A DNA stretch of 64,000 nt from Pedobacter zeae (GTDB taxonomy: Bacteria; Bacteroidota; Bacteroidia; Sphingobacteriales; Sphingobacteriaceae): positions 558,001-622,000 of the forward strand of contig NZ_JACIEF010000004.1 of the NCBI RefSeq assembly GCF_014196715.1, given 5' to 3'. Shown piece by piece: positions 53,469-62,421 of this stretch. The notes beneath the pieces are model-generated. The model had not been told where the DNA came from. It ran no database searches and worked only from the letters and a program-made list of their open reading frames with translations. The translations under genes and the position numbers were made by a program. Numbering within the stretch: the first letter of the stretch is position 1; each line of letters opens with the position of its first letter.

Positions 53469-53512
53469 TTTATTATAAATTGAAAACTGTTAATCTCAAC
53501 AGTTAATGTTTT

Positions 53513-53746
53513 TTACAAAAATCCTTTTTTTACGAAACGGTTAATTGCTTCGCTGATACCCACCTTATTGATGGTTTTGATCGCTGAAGTAGAAACTTTC
53601 AACGTAATCCAACGGTTTTCTTCAGGGATATAAAATTTCTGAAGTTGTAGGTTTGGATAAAATTTGCGTTTGGTTTTAACGTTTGAGTGAGAAACGTTGT
53701 TACCTACCATTGCTTTTTTTCCTGTTAAATCACAAACTCTTGACAT
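53513..53746 (-). CDS. rpmB: 50S ribosomal protein L28
   Basis: A 77-residue basic protein starting MSRVCDLTGKKAMVGNNVSH, with KTKRKFYPNLQ and the C-terminal VKKGFL. First gene of the reverse-strand operon rpmB-rpmG-DUF4295; its start region contains the operon promoter further upstream. Confidence 0.96.
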   Translation of the reverse strand: MSRVCDLTGKKAMVGNNVSHSNVKTKRKFYPNLQLQKFYIPEENRWITLKVSTSAIKTINKVGISEAINRFVKKGFL

Positions 53747-54175
53747 GACTTGTAAATATAGTTGTTAATATCGTCCGCTTAATTTTTTTAAGAGTGTGCA
53801 AATATCTGAATAAAAATTGTAAACGGCAATAGCCTAGCTAATTATTTTTATAATTCGCTGAAGTGAGATCATTAATTTTGACTTTAAGCATTTAATAGCT
53901 GGGCTGGACTAAAAGTAACTGTTGATTTTTTAGGCAGGAGCTTTATGATATAGCACCTGTTGTATTTAGGTTTCAAAGAATAATCATCGAATTTAGGTTA
54001 ATTTATATTCATAGATAGTAAAAGCTTTGCCATACTGAAAATGGATATTTAACATATTTGATCTTTAAAAATAATATAACATCAAAGTTTGATATTCATT
54101 TTGATACGATTTGTCTGTTTCTCCTTATTATTATTTATTTAAATTAGCCCCACTAAACCAAAATATAAACAAGCG
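53747..54175. other. Intergenic region between divergent rpmB and acetyl-CoA synthetase genes
   Basis: This 429-base AT-rich gap should hold the promoters of both units. I see no gene, repeat or riboswitch-like structure and no promoter boxes good enough to call. Confidence 0.4.
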
Positions 54176-56071
54176 ATGCAAATTACATCTTTTAAGCAGT
54201 ACGAAGAAGATTATAAAAAAAGCGTAGAAAACCCGGAGCAGTTTTGGGGAGAAGTAGCACAGAACTTTCAGTGGCGTAAGCCTTGGTTTAAAGTCTTATC
54301 CTGGAACTTTAACGAACCCAATATCAAGTGGTTCGAAGGTGCTAAACTTAATATTACCGAAAATTGTTTAGACCGGCACTTGGCTACGAATGGAGATAAA
54401 CCTGCTATTATTTGGGAGCCTAATAACCCGGAAGAAGAAAGTGTAACCTATACTTATAAAATGCTGCATGAGCGTGTTTGCCGTTTTGCCAATGTATTGA
54501 AACGTAACGGAGCAAAAAAGGGCGACCGCATCTGTATCTACATGCCTATGGTACCCGAACTGGCTATTGCTGTCCTGGCCTGTGCGAGGATTGGTGCTGT
54601 ACATTCGGTTATTTTTGGTGGTTTTTCTGCAAAGTCAATCGCCGATAGGATCAACGATTCGCAATGTAAATTGGTGATAACCGCCGATGGTTCTTATCGC
54701 GGCAATAAGCAGATCCCTTTAAAGGATGTGATTGATGATGCGCTGATCGGTTGTCCGACGGTAGAAAAATGTATTGTACTTACCCATATCAGAACTCCGG
54801 TTTCGATGCTGAAGGGCAGAGACGTTTGGTGGGAAGATGAGGTAAAACACGTGAACGATGTTTGCGAGGCAGAAGAAATGGACGCGGAGGATATGCTGTT
54901 TATCCTTTATACTTCCGGTTCAACCGGAAAACCAAAAGGAGTGGTACATACCTGCGGTGGTTATATGGTATATGCAGGTTATACCTTTGCCAATGTATTC
55001 AATTACCAACCTGGGGAAGTTTATTTCTGTACGGCCGATATCGGTTGGATCACCGGACACTCTTATATTGTTTACGGACCGCTTTCGCAGGGCGCTACTT
55101 CAGTACTGTTCGAAGGTATTCCAACGTATCCAAGTCCTTCCCGCTTTTGGGATATTGTAGAAAAACACAAAGTAAATACGCTATATACTGCTCCAACGGC
55201 TATCCGTTCTTTAATGAGTTATGGCGATGAGCCTTTAAATGGCAAAGATTTAAGCACTATCCGGGTTTTAGGCTCGGTAGGGGAGCCGATCAATGAAGAA
55301 GCATGGCATTGGTTTGATGAGAAAATCGGGCATGGCAAAGCACCTATTGCCGATACCTGGTGGCAAACTGAAACCGGAGGGATCATGATTTCGCCTATTG
55401 CTACGGTAACACCAACCAAACCAAGTTTTGCTACATTGCCTTTACCGGGTATCCAACCGATCCTGGTTGACGAAAACGGTAATGAGATTGAAGGCAATGG
55501 CGTAATGGGCAACCTTTGTATCAAATTCCCATGGCCTGGTATGTTGCGTACTACCTATGGCGATCATGAACGTTGCAAACAAACGTATTTCTCTACTTAT
55601 GATAATTTATATTTCACCGGCGACGGTTGTTTACGGGATGAAGATGGTTATTACAGGATTACAGGAAGGGTAGACGATGTACTGAATGTTTCGGGGCACC
55701 GTATTGGTACCGCAGAGGTAGAGAATGCCATTAATATGCATGCCGGTGTGGTAGAAAGTGCTGTGGTGGGTTACCCCCATGATGTAAAAGGCCAGGGAAT
55801 TTATGCCTTTGTGATCTATCCGGATATGCATGGAGAAGCCGATCTGTCTAAAAAAGATATTCTACAAACTGTAACTCGCGTAATCGGGGCTATTGCAAAG
55901 CCTGATAAGATATTATTTGTTTCTGGTTTGCCAAAAACACGTTCGGGAAAAATTATGCGTAGAATTTTACGTAAGATCGCCGAAGGTGATACCAGTAATT
56001 TAGGCGATACCTCTACACTGCTTGATCCGGGTGTGGTAGAGGAAATTATTGAAGCGGCTAAGCAGCTTTAG
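54176..56071 (+). CDS. acsA: Acetyl-CoA synthetase
   Basis: A 631-residue AMP-forming ligase making acetyl-CoA from acetate, ATP and CoA. P-loop YTSGSTGKPKG (245-255), the adenylate motif WWQTETGG, FTGDG and the C-terminal SGKIMRRILRKI with the regulatory acetylation Lys are all present. Length is slightly short of the usual 650. It stands alone with its own terminator. Confidence 0.96.
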   Translation: MQITSFKQYEEDYKKSVENPEQFWGEVAQNFQWRKPWFKVLSWNFNEPNIKWFEGAKLNITENCLDRHLATNGDKPAIIWEPNNPEEESVTYTYKMLHERVCRFANVLKRNGAKKGDRICIYMPMVPELAIAVLACARIGAVHSVIFGGFSAKSIADRINDSQCKLVITADGSYRGNKQIPLKDVIDDALIGCPTVEKCIVLTHIRTPVSMLKGRDVWWEDEVKHVNDVCEAEEMDAEDMLFILYTSGSTGKPKGVVHTCGGYMVYAGYTFANVFNYQPGEVYFCTADIGWITGHSYIVYGPLSQGATSVLFEGIPTYPSPSRFWDIVEKHKVNTLYTAPTAIRSLMSYGDEPLNGKDLSTIRVLGSVGEPINEEAWHWFDEKIGHGKAPIADTWWQTETGGIMISPIATVTPTKPSFATLPLPGIQPILVDENGNEIEGNGVMGNLCIKFPWPGMLRTTYGDHERCKQTYFSTYDNLYFTGDGCLRDEDGYYRITGRVDDVLNVSGHRIGTAEVENAINMHAGVVESAVVGYPHDVKGQGIYAFVIYPDMHGEADLSKKDILQTVTRVIGAIAKPDKILFVSGLPKTRSGKIMRRILRKIAEGDTSNLGDTSTLLDPGVVEEIIEAAKQL

Positions 56072-56089
56072 TTCAGACTTTATTTAATC

Positions 56090-56121
56090 AAAATGCCTCC
56101 AAAGAAGATAGGAGGCATTTT
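56090..56121 (+). terminator. Terminator of acsA
   Basis: Arms AAAATGCCTCC and GGAGGCATTTT, perfect over 11 bp, followed by a T-rich tail. Confidence 0.88.
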
Positions 56122-56257
56122 CGTTTTACCTGTAATGAATGTTTTTTAATCAAAAGTATAATTAAAGGTAATAGAAATGGCCCTGATTTTTTCGAGGCCA
56201 TTTCTGGTATAAAATATGCTTTCGATTGTTGAAAGGTATATTTTACGGTTTAATAAA

Positions 56258-57625
56258 TTAGTACCCCGGGTTTTGAACTAATGCTTTGTTAGCAGTTAAT
56301 TCGCGATCAGGGATAGGGAAAACCAATTTTGGATCATTGTATGCGAAAGCGCCGAGAGAACGCTTTGTACGTTTATAATCATGCAATCTGAAACCCTCAT
56401 AATCCAGTTCTTTTTCACGTTCATTCAAAATTATAGCCAGCGTTGGCACTACTGTGCCTAAACCTGCTCTACCTCTTAAAGTATTGATATCACTAGCTGG
56501 GGTAGCCCCTATAGCGGTACCTAATCTGAAATTACACTCAGCCCTAATTAAATATTGCTCAGTAATACGTGCTACGGGGATATTTCCAAAATAGTCATAC
56601 CATTTTTTTGTAAATAAGCCTGTTTTTGCTCCAGTACCGGTATAAATTAAATCAGTTTGCCTTTTATCACCGGCTTCAAAAGAATCATAAAAAGTTGTAT
56701 TAACATTTGCATCTCCGCGACCAACATTACCTCCGGTTGAGTTTTCGTAACTAGCATAAAAAGTTGCCAATCCATCATTTGAAGATCCGGCATTACTTTG
56801 CTCGTTCTGTTGAATTTCAAAAATACCCTCACTTGAGTTTTTGGTTCTGAATGGAGCTTCCATAGAATTGGTTATTAAAGTGTATGGACTATTTGTAATA
56901 ATGTCGTTTGCAAGGTCTCTGGCCAAAGCATACTTCCCTTCCTGGAGATACACACGGGCTAAAAAGGCCATTGATGCATATTTTTCATTAACAGCACTGA
57001 GTTTGGTAATTGATGATTTAAGATCATTTTCTACAGCGGTATAAACTTCTGCAATTGTATTTCTTGGAACACTCGTTACAATATCACTGGTTAATTGTAC
57101 GGCTTTTGTGATGATTGGAACACCTAAACCTGTGTTAGTTCCGGTTGCATCGAAGGGCTGGGCATAAAGCCTCACCAGTTCAAAATGCATAATCCCCCGG
57201 ATGAATAAAGCTTTGCCTTCAATGATGTCTTTAGTAGCGGCGTTGCTTACAACTCCGGTTGCAGAGAGTACAGTATTGGCTACGTTTATCGCTTTGTAAG
57301 CAGAAACCCAAGTTCTTAATACATCTCCATTCGTAGAAATGATTGCCTTATTAGAAATATCCCTATAAGTGCTGAATGAACCTGTCCAGTTTAAATAGCT
57401 ATTACTCGCATAGATATCCGGAAGAAAGACAAGGTTTGTTCCATATAAATCTCCTGTAGCTAATACGGTATAGGCGCCTACAAGAGCATTTTGAACATCA
57501 GCTGTGGTAGATAAGGCTACATCCGAAGAAATCGATTGTTTTGGCTCAATCTCTAGCTGTTTTTTACACGATGCACTTAAAATAATAAGTGCTGCAGCCA
57601 ATATATTTTTATAATAATTTTTCAT
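56258..57625 (-). CDS. RagB/SusD family nutrient-binding lipoprotein
   Basis: A 455-residue outer-membrane surface lipoprotein. Using the ATG at 57625 instead of the upstream one at 57646 gives a proper lipoprotein signal, LAAALIILSASC with Cys20. The N-terminal TPR-like part and the C-terminal region ending NPGY (ERELDYEGFRLHDYKR near the end) match SusD/RagB. It caps the SusC channel gene that lies 20 bases upstream. The ligand cannot be deduced. Confidence 0.92.
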   Translation of the reverse strand: MKNYYKNILAAALIILSASCKKQLEIEPKQSISSDVALSTTADVQNALVGAYTVLATGDLYGTNLVFLPDIYASNSYLNWTGSFSTYRDISNKAIISTNGDVLRTWVSAYKAINVANTVLSATGVVSNAATKDIIEGKALFIRGIMHFELVRLYAQPFDATGTNTGLGVPIITKAVQLTSDIVTSVPRNTIAEVYTAVENDLKSSITKLSAVNEKYASMAFLARVYLQEGKYALARDLANDIITNSPYTLITNSMEAPFRTKNSSEGIFEIQQNEQSNAGSSNDGLATFYASYENSTGGNVGRGDANVNTTFYDSFEAGDKRQTDLIYTGTGAKTGLFTKKWYDYFGNIPVARITEQYLIRAECNFRLGTAIGATPASDINTLRGRAGLGTVVPTLAIILNEREKELDYEGFRLHDYKRTKRSLGAFAYNDPKLVFPIPDRELTANKALVQNPGY

Positions 57626-57645
57626 AATTCTAATATTTATATCCA

Positions 57646-60600
57646 TTAAAGCCCAATATTTACTCCAAAAGTTATCGTTCTGGCCTGTGGTGGCGTGTAG
57701 AAATCGTGTCCAATCTGGATATTGTTTGTTTGAAGAGAAGAGCCTGCAGGTGTATTTACCTCAGGATCATATCCATTATAGCCTGTAATGGTAAACAGGT
57801 TTTGTGCCGAAGCGTAGATTCTTACATTCTGTAGTTTATATTTTGTGATAAACTCTTTTGGTACATTGTACCCAAAAACAACACTTTTTATCCTTAAATA
57901 AGAACCATCCTGAATATACCTGGATGAAGGTCTTGTGCCGTTTGCAGAATCAAATCTTGGCTGAGGAATGGTTGTAATCCTATTTGTAGGTGTCCAGTAG
58001 TTTAACTGATCGATGGTTTGATTGTCGAAATAATCGCCATTTGCAGACTGAAAACCACCTGCCATATTATAAATATCGTTTCCTTTAACAAATTGAGCTT
58101 GAATATCTAAATCAAAATTTTTGAATGAGAGATGATTTCCAAATCCACCAAAGTATCTTGAGTTTGGATCGCCGATTTTTTGGTTTTGTGCGGCATTATA
58201 GTTATTTGTGGTGGTTGTACGGCTTGCATCAACATAGTAAAGTGCATCGCCATTATTTGCATCTACCCCCGCATAAGCTTTACCGTAAAAATATCCGAAT
58301 GGTTCGCCTTCTGCAATCCTTCCTAAGAATCTGCCACCAGTAAAAATTGGCTGGCCATCTACTAATCGAAGAATTTTATTTCTATTAAAGGCAATATTGA
58401 ATGATGTACTCCATTTAAATGCTCCAATAAAGTTTCTGGTATTTAATGAGAATTCCAAACCTTTATTTTGCATGTCTCCGATATTTTGAGTAATGGATGT
58501 AAACCCATTAGTTGCTGCAATTGGAACATTAAGGAGTAAATCTGTAGTTTTTTTCTTATAGGCTTCAATGGTACCTGTAATTCTATCCGATAAGAAGCCA
58601 AAGTCTAAACCTATATTAAAGTTTGATGTATTCTCCCATGTTAAATTAGGATCTCCTAACTGATTTGGAAGTGTACCTGCCGTACCTGCATAATTAACCC
58701 CACCATACAATGTTCTGGATGCAAAATTTCCAATTTCCGCGTTTCCGGTTAATCCATAACTTGCTCTAACTTTTAATAAACTTAACCAAGTGCTTGACTT
58801 TAAAAAGTTTTCATTAGTAGCAATCCAGCCTAAAGAAGCTGCCGGGAAAGTTCCGTACCTGTTATTAGCCCCAAATCTTGATGAACCATCCGTTCTAACG
58901 GAAGCGCTTACCAGATATTTGTCATCATATTTATAGTTTACCCTGGCTAAATAGGATACAAAAGAGTATTCAGTTTCGAATGAACTTCCTGCTGAAATTG
59001 TTGCTGCACTTGCAATTTTAACAAATCTATCAGACGGGAAACCTGTTCCTGTAACCGTTCCATATCTAAATTTAGTGTCTTGAAAAGTAAAACCACCTAA
59101 CACATTTAAACTGTGTTTCTGATTAAATACTTTAGTGTAATTTAAAGTGTTGTTGGTGTTAAAGTTGATTGACTTCGCATTATAATCATTTCCATACCCA
59201 CTTGTACTACCACCATCTTGTGTTTTCGAACCCAGATATTGTTCTTCCTCCAGGTTATTAAAGTCAAAACCATATTCGCTTCTAAAAACGAGGTCGGGTG
59301 TAATTTTTAAACTTGCGTATGCATTTGCAAAGGTTCTGTAGGTAGTAGATAAGTTGCTTCCGTTGGAGATATCAATTAGTGAGTTATAATAAACCGTATT
59401 ATTGTTCAGCTCACCGGATGCATCATATATGGGTTGAATCGGAGGCAGTGCATTTAATTGTAGAGGGTTTGAAAATGCATTATCCGTAGGAATACGATAG
59501 TTGTCAACCTTAGAAATATTTATTGCTCCACCAATATCTAAAATTTTAGAAACGGTATGGTCTAAGCTTAATCTACCGCCTGTACGTACATAACGGTTAC
59601 TTACTATAATTCCGTCATTATTGCTGTAATTACCAGAGATTAAAAAGCGGGTTTTAGCATCGCCACCACTGATATTTAAGTTATATTGTTGTACATGCCC
59701 TCTTCTAAAAGATGCATTTACCCAGTTTGCATCAGTTGTGCCGTCCCAGTCATTTGTTCCGGTATAATCTTTCCATAACTCAGAAGAATTACTATATCCA
59801 TTGTAGTCAACATTTTTGAAAGACTCCTCCATTAACTGTTTATATTGTGCAGCATTTAAGAATTCTCCTTTTCTTGTCGGATCACTAAAGCCAGCGTAGT
59901 ATCCAAAATCTATATTGGTTCTGCCTTGTTTACCCTTTTTAGTGGTGATTAATACAACGCCATTTGAACCTCTGGCACCATAAATCGCAGCAGAGGCCGC
60001 ATCTTTTAACACTTCCATTGATTCTATATCATCCGGACTAATGGCTGCAAGCGGGTTATCAGCCTCCGTGTAAGTTCCCAGTGCATCGCTTACAATAGGA
60101 ACGCCGTCTATTACAAATAATGGCTGGTTACTTGCAGAAATCGAAGAAATACCCCTTACCCGAATTTGAAGTGCCTGCCCAAGTTTACCACTGCTAGAGT
60201 TGATAAATACACCAGGAGCTTTGCCTTGTAAAGCACTCTCAATGGTTGCTAATGGCCTGTCCTTTAAATCGGCTGCCGTAACTTTCGCTATTGATCCGGT
60301 TACATCCCTGGCATTCTGTGTACCATAACCTACTACAATCACATCAGATAAGGTATTGTTTTCCTCCTCCAGGCTTACATTAATGGTTTGCCCGGTGATG
60401 GGTACTTCTTTGCTTTTGTAGCCTATAAAGCTAAAAACAAGTATTTTAGCATCTTCTGAAACAGTTAATTTAAAAGCCCCGGTGGCATCGCTCTGCGTGC
60501 CGTTACCTGGTGTGCCCTTTACAAATACGCTAACGCCTGGAATCGGTCCGGTGGTAGACGTCACCTTTCCGGTAATTACTTTGCCTTGTGCGAAAGCAAA

Positions 60601-60651
60601 CGAAATTACGCAGAGAGATAAAATCATACTTAAGAGTAATTTTTTCATCAA
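57646..60651 (-). CDS. SusC/RagA family TonB-linked outer-membrane protein
   Basis: A 1001-residue TonB-dependent transporter. Signal peptide about 1-22; carboxypeptidase D-like regulatory domain (about 23-105) with GKVTSTTGPIPGVSVFVKG; linker SDVIVVGYGTQ; plug (about 115-225) with SIAKVTAADLKDRPLATIES; then a 22-strand barrel ending ARTITFGVNIGL. With the SusD gene it forms a pump for glycan or peptide uptake energised by TonB. It starts with MM, so the real start may be one codon in. Confidence 0.94.
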   Translation of the reverse strand: MMKKLLLSMILSLCVISFAFAQGKVITGKVTSTTGPIPGVSVFVKGTPGNGTQSDATGAFKLTVSEDAKILVFSFIGYKSKEVPITGQTINVSLEEENNTLSDVIVVGYGTQNARDVTGSIAKVTAADLKDRPLATIESALQGKAPGVFINSSSGKLGQALQIRVRGISSISASNQPLFVIDGVPIVSDALGTYTEADNPLAAISPDDIESMEVLKDAASAAIYGARGSNGVVLITTKKGKQGRTNIDFGYYAGFSDPTRKGEFLNAAQYKQLMEESFKNVDYNGYSNSSELWKDYTGTNDWDGTTDANWVNASFRRGHVQQYNLNISGGDAKTRFLISGNYSNNDGIIVSNRYVRTGGRLSLDHTVSKILDIGGAINISKVDNYRIPTDNAFSNPLQLNALPPIQPIYDASGELNNNTVYYNSLIDISNGSNLSTTYRTFANAYASLKITPDLVFRSEYGFDFNNLEEEQYLGSKTQDGGSTSGYGNDYNAKSINFNTNNTLNYTKVFNQKHSLNVLGGFTFQDTKFRYGTVTGTGFPSDRFVKIASAATISAGSSFETEYSFVSYLARVNYKYDDKYLVSASVRTDGSSRFGANNRYGTFPAASLGWIATNENFLKSSTWLSLLKVRASYGLTGNAEIGNFASRTLYGGVNYAGTAGTLPNQLGDPNLTWENTSNFNIGLDFGFLSDRITGTIEAYKKKTTDLLLNVPIAATNGFTSITQNIGDMQNKGLEFSLNTRNFIGAFKWSTSFNIAFNRNKILRLVDGQPIFTGGRFLGRIAEGEPFGYFYGKAYAGVDANNGDALYYVDASRTTTTNNYNAAQNQKIGDPNSRYFGGFGNHLSFKNFDLDIQAQFVKGNDIYNMAGGFQSANGDYFDNQTIDQLNYWTPTNRITTIPQPRFDSANGTRPSSRYIQDGSYLRIKSVVFGYNVPKEFITKYKLQNVRIYASAQNLFTITGYNGYDPEVNTPAGSSLQTNNIQIGHDFYTPPQARTITFGVNIGL

Positions 60652-60846
60652 ATCGTTGATTTAGTTAGTAATGTTTAATAATTGATAGAAATAATACCGT
60701 TAATATAAATAAAATCTACATAAAACTGACGGAAAAAAGACAAAACACCGTTGTTGCTCAGGTAATTGGTCGGAAAATGAAACAAAAAGTAGTTAATGTT
60801 GTTATTTAATCTATAAAATACATTATTCACAATTAAAAAAACGAGC

Positions 60847-61032
60847 ATGGATAAGTTAGAATTAAAAGGAAAGTGGAATGAAATAAAAGGGAAGGTTAAA
60901 CAAGCTTATGCTGATTTAACAGACGATGATTTAAAACACGAAGAGGGGCAAGATGATGAATTGTTGGGAAAACTGCAACAAAAAACCGGAAAAGGAAGGG
61001 ATGAACTTGTGAAATGGATAAATTCCTTATAA
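60847..61032 (+). CDS. CsbD family stress protein
   Basis: A 61-residue acidic helical protein: KLELKGKWNEIKGKVKQAYA and LGKLQQKTGKGRDELVKWIN are the two CsbD motifs. CsbD proteins are induced by general stress in other bacteria; the mechanism is unknown. It starts 196 bases upstream-divergent to the SusC gene and ends 20 bases before a terminator. Confidence 0.92.
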   Translation: MDKLELKGKWNEIKGKVKQAYADLTDDDLKHEEGQDDELLGKLQQKTGKGRDELVKWINSL

Positions 61033-61052
61033 TTATCAATTCAATAAACTAA

Positions 61053-61080
61053 ACAGGCGGTCAGAATTTTGGCCGCCTGT
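61053..61080 (+). terminator. Terminator after csbD
   Basis: Arms ACAGGCGG and CCGCCTGT, perfect 8 bp, extended by a GTC/GGC near-pair; T-tail is moderate. Confidence 0.65.
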
Positions 61081-61098
61081 CTGCTTTAAATACAGTTT

Positions 61099-62151
61099 AT
61101 GGCCGACATCGCCCAACGGTTTATTCAAAATCCAATCTTATTACCAAAAGATTTAGCCCCCAGCAGGGAGGGACTGGAGATCGTTTGCCTGCTAAATCCC
61201 GGTGTTTTTACATTTGAGGGAAAAGTATGGCTGTTGATCCGGGTAGCTGAAAGACCTGAACAAAAAGCGGGTATAATTTCTTTTCCAATTTTAAAGAAAC
61301 ATGGAATAGAAATTCTGGCCATTGAAGAAAATGATCCATTTTTAATCGCAACTGATCCGAGGGTAATCAGGTATAAAGGTGAGGATTATTTAACCACTTT
61401 ATCTCATTTAAGATTGGTTTGCAGCGATGACGGCATTCATTTTTATCAACCCGAAGGTTTTCCGTTGTTACAGGGAGAAGGCAAAGACGAGATATTTGGA
61501 ATTGAAGATTGCCGGGTTTCCTTTATTGATGATACTTATTATTTGACCTTTACGGCCGTTTCCGGGCATGGGGTTGGTGTGGGGATGCGGACCACCAGGA
61601 ATTGGAAAGATTTCGAAAATCACGGGATGATCATTCCACCTCATAATAAAGACTGCGCCATATTTGAAGAGCGTATAAATGGCAAATTTTATGCTTTACA
61701 CCGGCCCAGCAGTGTGGCTCTGGGCGGTAATTATATTTGGCTTGCCGAATCTCCCGATGGGATCCATTGGGGAAAACACCGGTGTATCATTAAAACCCGA
61801 TCTGAACTATGGGATAGTGCCCGTGTGGGCGCCGGTGCAGCCCCGATCAAAACTGCAGAAGGATGGCTCGAAATATATCACGGTGCGAATGAAAAGCATC
61901 AGTATTGTTTAGGTGCGTTTCTAATGGATTTAAATGATCCATCGAAAGTGCTGGCCAGAACCGAAGAACCGATTATGATACCTAAAGAAGATTACGAACT
62001 GCACGGTTTTTTTGGCGAAGTTGTATTCACAAACGGGCACATCGTTAACGGCGACGAACTAACCATTTACTATGGCGCGGCTGATGAATTTGTTTGCGGG
62101 GCTCAGTTTTCGATAAAGGAAATTTTGGAAACACTTGTTTTTTACCAATAG
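61099..62151 (+). CDS. Glycoside hydrolase family 130 (mannoside phosphorylase-type)
   Basis: A 350-residue five-bladed beta-propeller enzyme. Family features include FTFEGKVWLLIRVAE near the start, DPRVIRYKGEDYLTTLSHLR, FGIEDCRVSFIDDTYYLTFT and WDSARVGAGAAPIKTAEGW. GH130 members phosphorolyse or hydrolyse beta-mannosides, mostly mannosyl-N-acetylglucosamine or mannan oligosaccharides. No signal peptide, so intracellular. No SusCD pair on this strand; the pair at 56-60 kb points the other way. Confidence 0.9.
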   Translation: MADIAQRFIQNPILLPKDLAPSREGLEIVCLLNPGVFTFEGKVWLLIRVAERPEQKAGIISFPILKKHGIEILAIEENDPFLIATDPRVIRYKGEDYLTTLSHLRLVCSDDGIHFYQPEGFPLLQGEGKDEIFGIEDCRVSFIDDTYYLTFTAVSGHGVGVGMRTTRNWKDFENHGMIIPPHNKDCAIFEERINGKFYALHRPSSVALGGNYIWLAESPDGIHWGKHRCIIKTRSELWDSARVGAGAAPIKTAEGWLEIYHGANEKHQYCLGAFLMDLNDPSKVLARTEEPIMIPKEDYELHGFFGEVVFTNGHIVNGDELTIYYGAADEFVCGAQFSIKEILETLVFYQ

Positions 62152-62170
62152 TTTTCTGCTGGTAATTATC

Positions 62171-62296
62171 AATGAATTAACGAACTTTTCTGCACCATGC
62201 CCACTAACGAACCAATGGCAAATGAACCAGTTATCAGTTGGCAGTTTCAATGTATTAGCGGACTTTTCTGCACCATGCAGGCTAATGAACCAATGA
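62171..62296. repeat. Direct repeat of about 48 bp
   Basis: Copy 1 at 62171-62218 and copy 2 at 62249-62296 share ACTTTTCTGCACCATGC and AACGAACCAATG-type words; about 39 of 48 positions agree by eye. They are separated by 30 bases. Between GH130 and the peptidase terminator. Confidence 0.55.
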
Positions 62297-62332
62297 CTAG
62301 TGAACGAATGAACCAATAAACCAAATAAAAAA

Positions 62333-62358
62333 AGCGATTCCCGTTTCCGAGAATCGCT
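62333..62358 (-). terminator. Terminator of the M16 peptidase gene
   Basis: Arms AGCGATTC and GAATCGCT; on the reverse strand a T-run follows (plus-strand A-run 62327-62332). Confidence 0.8.
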
Positions 62359-62421
62359 AGTATCTGGTTTTAAGGCATCAGGCCCTTATCTTATGCCTGC
62401 AACCTTTTAGCTTCCGCCTTA

